Source: Artocarpus heterophyllus
Taxonomy: Eukaryota; Streptophyta; Magnoliopsida; Rosales; Moraceae
Assembly (NCBI GenBank): GCA_025403435.1
Contig: JAJQZP010000440.1
Span: forward strand, 496,001 to 560,000
DNA: 64,000 nt
Direction of reading: 5' to 3'
Every line of letters begins with the position of its first letter. The first letter of the stretch is position 1. Below are positions 24,235 through 32,546 of the stretch, piece by piece. The translations under genes and the position numbers were made by a program. The notes beneath the pieces were generated by a model. It ran no database searches. It had not been told where the DNA came from and saw nothing but the letters and a program-made list of their open reading frames with translations.

Positions 24235-24378
24235 GCGCCTAGGCGCCATGAGGAGAGCGCCTAGGCGCCAGGTGGATTGCGCCTAGGCGCTATGTGGCAA
24301 GCGCCTAGGCGCCAAGGGCTTTACGCCTAGGCTCAAAGAGGATGGCGCCTAGGCGCCAGGAGAAGAGCGCCTAGGCGC
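24235..24378 (+). repeat. Seven-unit palindrome array with exact 22-bp period
   Basis: Sites start at 24235, 24257, 24279, 24301, 24323, 24345 and 24367. Six are the perfect 12-bp palindrome GCGCCTAGGCGC and the fifth is ACGCCTAGGCTC. The 10-base spacers between them all differ. The array is CpG-rich in an otherwise AT-rich region and ends about 150 bp upstream of the TATA box. Confidence 0.95.
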
Positions 24379-24530
24379 CGCAGGGGAGCTCCGCAGCGCT
24401 CGTTTCGAGCGCCGCGGCGCTGACGCGCTGTGCTGCGCGATGTTTTTTGAATCAGAGTCGAATTCAAAGGTCCCAAAAATGGGAAACCACTAGGGTTTCC
24501 CATTAGTTGCTATTTTTCTCCTCCTTTGGT

Positions 24531-24538
24531 TATAAATA
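24531..24538 (+). promoter_or_regulatory. Copia-2 LTR TATA box
   Basis: TATAAATA in a plant-like context, in the middle of the LTR. The same element at 29269-29276 belongs to the 3' LTR. Confidence 0.8.
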
Positions 24539-24872
24539 GACACAAGGTGGCTAGGGTTGTGTGTGTGAAAAGTGTGAGAGGCAAAATTCTTGAGAGCTCC
24601 ATCCTTGAGAGAGAAAAAATTCCTATTGGGTGTTAGATAGAAGAGAGTTTTGGTAAGCACAATTTGTGAGTGTGTGAGAAACTGCTCTTGTAATCTGCAA
24701 TCTCCTTCATCATAGTGGAATCTGCAAGAGGCAGAAACAGGACGTAGTCTCAATTTTGGACGAACCTGTATAAAAATTTGGTGTTTCTTTTTCTTCTTTT
24801 CTCCTATTTATTTTCTGCAATTGTTCGTTCTTGTGATCCTTGGAATTAGGAGTCGTCTAATTCCCCAACAAC

Positions 24873-24884
24873 TGGTATCAGAGC
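24873..24884 (+). other. Copia-2 primer binding site (tRNA-iMet)
   Basis: TGGTATCAGAGC, perfect, two bases after the LTR end. Confidence 0.95.
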
Positions 24885-24904
24885 GGAGGTTTTGATCAAG
24901 AACG

Positions 24905-26152
24905 ATGACTGGAGAAGAAGGTATGGCAGCCGGCATCACCAAATTTGATGGTTCAGATTTTTCCTATTGGAGGATGCAAGTAGAGGACTACCTATACAGC
25001 AGGAAACTGCACTTGCCCTTGGGTAATAAGCCCGAAGGCATGAAGGATGAGGAGTGGAGTCTCCTTGATAGACAGGTACTCGGTGTGATCCGTTTGACTT
25101 TGTCAAAGAACGTTGCCCACAACGTTGCGAAGGAGACTACTACAGCAGGGATGATGAAGGCTCTATCAGAGATGTATGAGAAGCCCTCAGCCAATAACAA
25201 GGTACATCTCATGAAGAAGCTTTTCAATTTAAAGATGCCTGAAGGTGCCTCGGTGGTAGAGCACCTGAACAGTTTCAACACAGTCCTAAACCAATTGGTC
25301 TCGGTAGAGATTAAATTCGATGATGAGATCAATGCTCTAATCCTCTTAGCCTCGTTACCGAATAGCTGGGAACCCATGAGGGTGGCCATTACAAATTCTC
25401 TAGGGAGTGCAAAATTGAAGTTTGTCGATGTCAGAAACTCTATTCTGGTGGAAGAAGTTCGTAGGAAGGACTCAGGTGAAGCCTCTTCGTCGAACTCGGC
25501 CCTTAATGTTGATAATAGGGGCAGGAAACTTGACAGGCAATCCAATAGGGATAATGGCAGGAGAGGCAAGTCGAGGAATGGGAGAAGCAAGTCAAGGAAC
25601 GGTAGGACCATGGAGTGTTGCAACTGTGGGAAGACGGGCCACTTGAAAAAGAACTGCAGGGCTCCAAGGAAGAATGAAGACAAGACTAATGATGAAGCTA
25701 ACGCCGCCACTGAAGAGCAACAGGATGCCTTAATCTTGTCTGTCGACAGTTCTTTTGATTCGTGGGTGATAGACTCAGGAGCATCATTCCACACCACAGC
25801 ACACCGTCATGTCCTGGAGAACTACGTTGCTGGAAATCACGGTAAGGTTTATCTCGCTGATGGAGAACCTTTGGATATAGTTGGCATTGGAGATGTCAGT
25901 TTAAAAATGCCTAATGGGTCTGTGTGGAAGATTCATAAGGTGAGACATGTTCCCAAACTGATGCGCAACTTGATTTCGGTGGGGCAACTGGATGATGAAG
26001 GACATAAAGTGACCTTCAATTGTGGAGGTTGGAAAGTCACTAAAGGAGCGATGGTAGTTGCTCGAGGACGCAAGGCTGGAACTCTCTACATGAACTCAAG
26101 TTGCAGAGATACTCTAGCAGTTGCTGATTCTGCTGCCAATACCGAGCTATGA
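24905..26152 (+). pseudogene. Copia-2 gag, protease and start of integrase (ends in nonsense codon)
   Basis: 415 codons from ATG 24905, 21 bases after the primer site. Gag opens with FDGSDFSYWRMQVEDYLYSR. The UBN2-type core is followed by a basic Arg/Ser/Asn/Gly-rich segment and a CCHC knuckle (CCNCGKTGHLKKNC, residues about 238-251). The aspartic protease motif is DSWVIDSGASFH. The next segment has the usual LISVGQLDDEGHKV wording. The frame stops at TGA 26150-26152, where the family, and Copia-1 itself, has TGG for Trp in LWHYRL; this looks like a single G to A change. Confidence 0.92.
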
Positions 26153-26740
26153 CATTATAGGCTCGGTCACATGAGTGAGAAGGGTATGAAGGTGCTTCAC
26201 TGCAAAGGAAAACTGCTGGGTTTGAAAACTGTTGATCACAGTTTGTGTGAAGCCTGCATCTTTGGTAAACAGAAGAGAGTCAGTTTCTCAAAGATGGGTA
26301 GAGAACCTAAGTCCAGGAAATTGGAGCTTGTTCACACTGATGTGTGGGGGCCTGCGCCGGTGACTTCCCTTGGTGGCGCAAAATACTATGTGACGTTCAT
26401 AGATGACTCAAGCAGGAAGGTATGGGTTTACTTTCTGAAAAACAAATCTGATGTGTTCGATGCTTTCAAGAGATGGAAAGCCATGGTGGAGAATGAGACA
26501 GGTTTGAAGGTGAAGTGCTTGCAGTCTGACAATGGGGGAGAGTACCTAGGTGAAGATTTCAAGCGGTACTGTGCTGAGAATGGGATAAAGATGAGGAAGA
26601 CCATTCCAGGGAAACTACAACAGAATGGGGTAGCTGAGAGGATGAACAGGACTTTAAACGAGCGTGCTAGAAGCATGAGGTTGCATGCAGGGCTGCCAAA
26701 GATGTTTTGGGCTGAGGCAATTAACACAACCGCTCATTCC
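26153..26740 (+). pseudogene. Copia-2 integrase
   Basis: Continues in the same frame after the nonsense codon: the zinc-binding H and C residues (HMSEKGMKVLHCKG, CEACIFGKQKR), then the catalytic D-D-E triad in HTDVWGP, SDNGGEYLG and GVAERMNRTL. All three acidic residues are intact. An extra base at about 26737, in the codons for AHLINRS, shifts the frame. A 210-residue frame therefore runs on out of phase to 26803. Confidence 0.92.
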
Positions 26741-27616
26741 GATCAACAGAAGTCCATCCACACCGCTGAAGTTCAAGCTACCGGAAGAAGTCTGGAGCCA
26801 TAAACAGGTGGATCTCTCTTACTTGAGAGTGTTTGGTTGTGTTTCCTATGCACACATTGATTCTACTGCTAGAAGTAAACTGGATGCCAAGTCAAAGAAG
26901 TGTTTTTTGGTTGGCTATGGCGGAATTGAGTTTGGTTATCGTCTCTGGGATGACCAAAGCCAGAAGATTATCAGGAGCAAGGATGTGATCTTCAACGAAG
27001 GTGTTCTGTACAAGGACAGAGACAGCACGGACTCCAGGGGTTCAGGTTCTGAAGACAAGAAGCCTGAGGTGATTCCATTGAAGGATCTGCCTGAAGTGGA
27101 GGTGCAAAATCCAGAGGTTGAAGACCAGGAAGACACAACTCCAGAAGGAAACCAGAGGACTCCTGCCACACCAGTCAGGAGGTCTAGCAGGACTATAAGA
27201 CCGCCGCAGAGATACTCCCCATCTCTGCATTACATCTTATTAACCGACAGAGGTGAGCCAGAGAGCTTTGATGAAGCCGTGGAGGCTGGAGAATCGGTCA
27301 AGTGGGAGTTAGCCATGAGGGATGAGATGGATTCCTTGATGTCCAATCAGACATGGCAACTAGTAAAGTTACCACAGGGTAAAAAGTCCTTGCACAATAA
27401 GTGGGTATACCGTATTAAAGATGAATCTGATGGCAGCAAAAGGTATAAGGCAAGGTTGGTGGTAAAAGGCTTTCAGCAGAAAGAAGGCATCGACTTCAAC
27501 GAGATTTTTTCTCCGGTGGTGAAGCTAACCACGATTAGGACGGTACTTGCGCTAGTGGCAAATGAGGACTTGTTCTTAGAACAGTTGGATGTGAAGACAG
27601 CTTTTCTCCATGGTGA
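26741..27616 (+). pseudogene. Copia-2 integrase C-terminus and start of reverse transcriptase
   Basis: Encodes the integrase C-terminal part (VFGCVSYAHID, KCFLVGYGG), a Pro/Glu-rich linker, and the RT N-terminus (WELAMRDEMDSL, NKWVYRIKDESDGSKRYKAR, QLDVKTAFLHGD). A base is missing at about 27616 after FLHGD, which moves the rest into another frame. Confidence 0.9.
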
Positions 27617-28804
27617 TTGGAGGAGGAGATCTACATGAAGCAGCCACAAGGATTCGAAGTACCGGGTAAGGAGAACTTGGTGTGCAAACTTCAGAAGAGC
27701 TTGTATGGCCTAAAACAAGCTCCCAGGCAGTGGTACAAGAAGTTTGACGGGTTCATGTGCAGCAACGGTTTCTTGAGGTGTTACGGAGATCATTGTTGTT
27801 ATGTGAAGAATTTTGATGATTCTTACATCATACTGTTGCTATATGTCGATGATATGCTGATAGCGGGAGGTTGCAAACAGGAAATTGACAAGCTGAAGAA
27901 GGAGCTGTCTAAGGAGTTTGCAATGAAGGATTTGGGTGCTGCAAAACAAATCCTTGGGATGAGAATAACAAGGAATCGTAACAGTCTGAAACTGTCACAG
28001 GAAGAATATGTTGAAAAGGTGCTGAGCAGATTCAACATGGGTAATGCGAAGCCTGTGAATGCTCCTTTGGCCAGTCACTTTAAGTTATCAAAGGAGCAAT
28101 CACCGACCACGGAGCAGGAACGAGACCACATGGCCAAGGTGCCATATGCTTCCGCTATAGGCAGTCTTTTGTATGCCATGGTTTGTACCAGACCGGACAT
28201 TGCACATGCAGTGGGAGTTGTGAGTAGGTACATGAGTAATCCAGGTAAACAGCATTGGGAGGCAGTGAAGTGGATTCTCAGATATCTGAGAGGTACTGCG
28301 GGTTTAGCATTGTGTTTCAAGAAGTCAGACTTGGGACTACAAGACTATGTTGATGCTGATATGGCTGGAGACATTGATGGCAGAAAGAGTACCACCGGTT
28401 ATGTCTACACTTTGGGTGGCACTGCAATTAGTTGGGTCTCGAAGCTGCAGAAGATAGTTGCACTCTCTACTACAGAAGCAGAGTATGTGGCAATGACAGA
28501 AGCGAGCAAGGAGATGATTTGGTTGCGGTCGTTTCTGGAAGAACTGGGTCACAAGCAGGAAAGGGGTGCATTACATAGTGACAGTCAGAGCGCCATTCAT
28601 TTGGCAAAAAATCCCGCATTCCATGCTAGGACGAAACATATACAATTGCGGTATCACTTCATCAGGTCGGCTTTGGAAGATGGAGTGTTGAAACTTGAGA
28701 AGATTCTTGGGAGTCAGAATCCGGCAGATATGCTCACCAAGACGGTTCCGATTGAGAAACTGAAGTTGTGCGCAACTTCAGTTGGACTTCTCCATGAGGC
28801 GTGA
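27617..28804 (+). pseudogene. Copia-2 reverse transcriptase and RNase H
   Basis: 395 open codons to TGA at 28802-28804. RT motifs include LYGLKQAPRQWYKKFD and the active site LLLYVDDMLIAG, with both Asp present. RNase H shows YVDADMAGD, STTEAEYVAM and LHSDSQSAIHLAKNPAFH with its acidic residues. The open frame argues for recent decay. Confidence 0.93.
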
Positions 28805-28849
28805 GAAGTCGTTGCCGCTGCAGTGGGAGACATGGAGATTGATTAGTCT

Positions 28850-28862
28850 CCAAGTGGGAGAT
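28850..28862 (+). other. Copia-2 polypurine tract
   Basis: AAGTGGGAGAT directly precedes the 3' LTR start (TGTTGCAG at 28863). Confidence 0.85.
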
Positions 28863-29608
28863 TGTTGCAGATGTGGAGCCAAATCAAGTCGACAACCCAG
28901 CAAAATGAAGAAAAAGGGAGAAAAACGCATCCTTGAAGGCAGAGAGCAAGCGCCGCGGCGCTAGGATGAGGGCGCCTAGGCGCCATGAGGAGAGCGCCTA
29001 GGCGCCAGGTGGATTGCGCCTAGGCGCTATGTGGCAAGCGCCTAGGCGCCAAGGGCTTTACGCCTAGGCTCAAAGAGGATGGCGCCTAGGCGCCAGGAGT
29101 AGAGCGCCTAGGCGCCGCAGGGGAGCGCCGCAGCGCTCGTTTCGAACGCCGCGGCGCTGACGCGCTGTGCTGCGCGATGTTTTTTGAATCAGAGTCGAAT
29201 TCAAAGGTCCCAAAAACGGGAAACCACTAGGGTTTCCCATTAGTTGCTATTTTTCTCCTCCTTTGGTTATAAATAGACACAAGGTGGCTAGGGTTGTGTG
29301 TGTGAAAAGTGTGAGAGGCAAAATTCTTGAGAGCTCCATCCTTGAGAGAGAAAAAAATTCCCATTGGGTGTTAGATAGAAGAGAGTTTTGGTAAGCACAA
29401 TTTGTGAGTGTGTGAGAAACTGCTCTTGTAATCTGTAATCTCCTTCATCATAGTGGAATCTGCAAGCGACAGAAACAGGACGTAGTCTCAATTTTGGACG
29501 AACCTGTATAAAAATTTGGTGTCTATTTTTCTTCTTTTCTCCTATTTATTTTCTGCAATTGTTCGTTCTTGCGATCCTTGGAATTAGGAGTCGTCTAATT
29601 CCCCAACA
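28863..29608 (+). repeat. Copia-2 3' LTR
   Basis: 746 bp; it lacks 21 bases present in the 5' LTR at about 24200. The palindrome array is retained with the same 22-bp starts: 28972, 28994, 29016, 29038, 29060, 29082 and 29104. Confidence 0.93.
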
Positions 29609-30200
29609 CAAAGAATTAGTTCTTCCGCTTGGCCAAGTCATCTTATCCTTCGTTGGTAGAGCCTCATTTCCAATCCACCAAAGCAGCAGCTTTAATCTTT
29701 CATGGATCCGAGCTTTCCAAAGCTGATTCTCCTCAAAGTGGTGATGCTGATCCTTATAATATGCATCTTTTGACAGTGAAGAAACCCGAGTGGTTAGGCC
29801 TCCACACCGGCCGATCCTTAGTTGGAGCAGGAAGAGGATTGATCTTCAGGATTTGCATTGCACATTGAGAGTCGCAAATAGCATAAACCACCTGCACATT
29901 TCACACACACAGTACCAGGATAAAGCAGAGAATAGACTTTCCTATAATTCCCAGCCCCATTCGGATTGAAGGTTGCTCTACACTGCACACCATTGGGCCA
30001 TGGAACCCAAGAGAAGCTATCAGAATACACTGTAAATATCCACAAACTTTTTCAAGCAGATCCCTCGCTGACAGAATCCATTCAATCTTCATGTTGGTCG
30101 TTACCTTCCAAAAATGATCATTAGTGCAATGCACAGCAGAGCCTGCTCATTAGTCAGAACCCGCTAACCACGCTTGGCCTAAAAACTCCATTGAAGTCTT
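29609..30200 (-). pseudogene. LINE ORF2 5' remnant (truncated)
   Basis: On minus it encodes RPVWRPNHSGFFTVK, LWKARIHERLKLLLWW and EALPTKDKM, the W-x-GxFTVK and LPT segments between reverse transcriptase and zf-RVT in plant LINEs. Upstream, decayed ORF2 sequence with stops continues to about 30150-30200, where the LINE appears 5' truncated. No reverse transcriptase active site is present in the window. Confidence 0.75.
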
Positions 30201-30608
30201 CAACTCCTCTTGTCACAGTCATAATATGTTACTACTTCCATGTCATATTTGATAAATTACATTAACACGTCTCTTCAGATTCAGTGATTCACTGCCAAAA
30301 CAAGAGTGATTTTGTGCTTCACATATATTTTATCACTTGCTATGCGTAATATTGTTCAAACTTCTAGACATGGAATAAAATTCCGTTTTTGATGTTATTA
30401 AAATGAAAAATGCTACTATGGTGATACAATTATCAAGATTATAGGATTGTATTAAGATTTGAATATAATATAGTAGAACCCAGTTCTTTTCTATTTCTTT
30501 AGCATGTTATGGTTCTTTTTCAATGACACGTGATCGTAATAAGCACCAGTGGTCTCTGGTATCTTTATTTTTGAACAAGAATTTTCATTGATTGTCTCTG
30601 TGGCTGTG
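30201..30608 (+). other. ERD2 intron remnant, no gene seen
   Basis: AT-rich. It lies between the truncated 5' end of the LINE and the next ERD2 exon. No repeat or reading frame was recognised. Confidence 0.4.
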
Positions 30609-30686
30609 GTGCCTATATATGGAGCCTTGTATATCTTAAACAGGACCTACCTTGTTTTGCATAGACTCATGAAATTCGCTGGATTC
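30609..30686 (+). pseudogene. ERD2-like: ERD2 pseudogene, penultimate exon
   Basis: It shows GAY, a frame change, then GALYILN (family GLYILNWIYRYF), and later THEIRWI before donor GTAAG at 30687 (family EPHYVHWI). Internal bases are lost or shifted. The duplicate copy at 60150-60235 carries the same exon with different lesions. Confidence 0.7.
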
Positions 30687-30803
30687 GTAAGCTTTCGTTA
30701 ATTGTTTTGTCTTGCCCGAACAAATTTAATATTCCAGCCACTTTAAATACTAATACTATAACTATTAATGAGTATTTTTTCCCACTCTTCTTCCGTAACA
30801 CAG

Positions 30804-30875
30804 CTTGGGTTTCAGGCCTAGTCCAGTCTGGCCTTTATGCTGACTTTTGCTACTACTATATCCGGCCCCTCATGT
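30804..30875 (+). pseudogene. ERD2-like: ERD2 pseudogene, last exon
   Basis: After acceptor AACACAG it reads WVSGLVQSGLYADFCYYY, the conserved last transmembrane segment of K/HDEL receptors (WISGLVQTLLYADFFYYY type). It then loses similarity before the C-terminal lysine-rich tail. Together with the earlier exons this proves one collinear gene spread from 4859 to about 30875. Confidence 0.88.
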
Positions 30876-31139
30876 TGCAATGTTTTTTTTTTTATTGTCA
30901 CAATTTATTCAATGTCATAACAATTTTTTAGGAGTTTCAACTTCCTGCTTGAGTTGAATCAATGTTGGCTTATTAGTGAACTCACAAATAAGAAAAGTCG
31001 AAAAAAAAAAAAAAGTTTATACACAAGTTGTAGAAGTCATTGTTGTGTTTTACCTTTCTTGTAGTAATGTTACCATAAAATAATTGGCTTATTGTTATTT
31101 CTTTGATATTTATTGTCATATTAATATTATTGTTATTCC

Positions 31140-31865
31140 TCTGTTGCTGTCGTTTCTTCATGTCATAAACGTTTTTGGTCTCTGGTACTATGTTTCTTGT
31201 CGTTTTCAAGGTTTTGCTGCTTGAAGTTACAGATTCAAGTTTCTACTGCCGCTCTGTCGTTTCTTGTTTATTTTAGTTTACTAATTCGTTGTCGTTTCCT
31301 TATTGCTGTCTTTTTCTGGTTTCTTAAAAAATTATTTGAACTTTTATTGTCATTTTTCTTCATCATATTTTCCTTGCTACTGTTGTCTTATCAATATATT
31401 GTTGTTTCATTGTATACTTCCATGTTTAATATCCTTTTCTGAGTGCCGCCGTTTAGTGTTGTTTTTCTGTTCTTGTCGTTTGGCTTCCCCTTTTTCCTTT
31501 TTAAATTTTATAGTCATTTGATTTTCTCTATTTGTTATTGTTTGCTGTACAACTTTTAGTGTCGTTTATATTGACTATTTTCCCTGTTCCTGTCTCATTG
31601 TGGGTATTGTGTCGTTCCTGCCATATCGTCATTTTGAGATCTTGTCGCCCAAGCAATTTATGTACCATTTGGTGTGTAGGTTTTAAACTATAAAGTTGTT
31701 TTAAACCATAAAATGAGTTCAAACTCTTGTTCAGTGAAGCAATAAGTGAGACAGTTCAACTTTAATGTCCTTTTTTGTAATCATCTTGGAAAGCTTGTTG
31801 TTTTTTATGTCGTTTATTAATTTCCTATCGTTTGATCGTTTAACTTTATATTGTCGTTAACCCAT
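31140..31865. repeat. Irregular array of GTCGTTT motifs
   Basis: GTCGTTT occurs at least eight times, with several one-base variants (GCCGTTT, ATCGTTT, GTCGTTA), in 725 bases of T-rich DNA between the ERD2 3' end and the laccase 3' end. Spacing is irregular. Subterminal motif clusters of this sort are known from CACTA and Mutator-type transposons, but no matching termini were found. Confidence 0.6.
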
Positions 31866-32415
31866 TAAAGTTGTCTCTAAATTTAGCATTTGCCGCGTAT
31901 TTTGAAACGCTTTAACATTTTAATCCGCAAGTGACGTGGGATTATAGGATTTTCCCCTCTTAAGGAAACAAATTTTAGGCTCTTCAAATTCTGGTTGAAT
32001 ATAAATGAAGAGACGCAAAAGCTTAATAGCCACATAGGTTTTCAAAATCAAACATTGAATATTAAAAATATTTCCTACTCCTTTTAATTAAACATTAAAA
32101 TTACATTACTTTCTTTTTATTGTTCAACTTTCATTAGATAAATTTCGATTTTTTTTTGTTTTTTATTTTAACTTTGACAGTCCATCATCATGTTCACCTA
32201 TTGTTGGTCATAGAGTTGTGAAACAGGTTGTTCATGTACTCCTCCAAAAGGATTATCCAGAGTTGACTATAGAATGTTTTCTCATGGGTTTAAAATATAA
32301 ATGCGAACATTAAAGTTGATAAAATCAAAACTAAGGACTATACGACAACAAATGGAGACGGGAGAGACGAAGACGACATTGATAATTTGATATGGGCAAA
32401 TGGGGCATGTTCGTC
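31866..32415. other. Laccase downstream region
   Basis: Non-coding AT-rich DNA downstream of the laccase stop (32416, minus strand). No clear poly(A) signal was chosen. It probably contains the laccase 3' untranslated region on its right side. Confidence 0.4.
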
Positions 32416-32546
32416 TCAGCATGGGGGCATGTCTGGTGGTGGGGGTAACACATGAGTATCTGGAGCTTTACCGTTTTTCACTATGAAGGCCATGTTCATC
32501 CCCCACGACATGTGCCTCTCGTAGTGGCAGTGCATATACCATACTC
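32416..32546 (-). CDS. Laccase exon 6 (last)
   Basis: 131 bases from acceptor [24 protein letters not shown] holds the type 1 and type 3 copper ligands, then [20 protein letters not shown] and stop TGA at 32418-32416. Confidence 0.95.

Larger units (their letters stand above)
24104..24870 (+). repeat. Copia-2 5' LTR
   Basis: 767 bp, TGTTGCAGATG to CCCCAACA. Order: GC-rich palindrome array (24235-24378), TATA box at 24531, then R/U5. Confidence 0.93.
24104..29608 (+). mobile_element. Copia-2: nearly intact Ty1-copia retrotransposon, TSD CAAAG
   Basis: 5505 bp with LTRs 24104-24870 and 28863-29608, perfect CAAAG duplications at 24099-24103 and 29609-29613, a tRNA-iMet primer site and a polypurine tract. 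All polyprotein domains are present in order with the catalytic motifs readable, broken only by one nonsense codon and two single-base shifts. The LTRs differ by a 21-bp indel and a small number of substitutions. It interrupts the zf-RVT domain of the LINE. It is the same family as Copia-1 (Tnt1-like gag and pol). Confidence 0.96.

Noticed and set aside
24235..24378. CRISPR array (regular repeats with variable 10-base spacers)
   Set aside because: Repeat (12) and spacer (10) are far too short, the genome is a plant, no cas genes are present, and the array lies in a copia LTR duplicated at 28972-29115.
24873..24884. tRNA gene signal from TGGTATCAGAGC sequences
   Set aside because: These are retroelement primer binding sites complementary to tRNA-iMet; no cloverleaf surrounds them.
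24988..25797. 269-codon open frame on the minus strand
   Set aside because: It is antisense to Copia-2 gag and exists because of gag codon use. The sense strand has clear gag and protease motifs. A similar antisense frame occurs at 9464-9907 in Copia-1.
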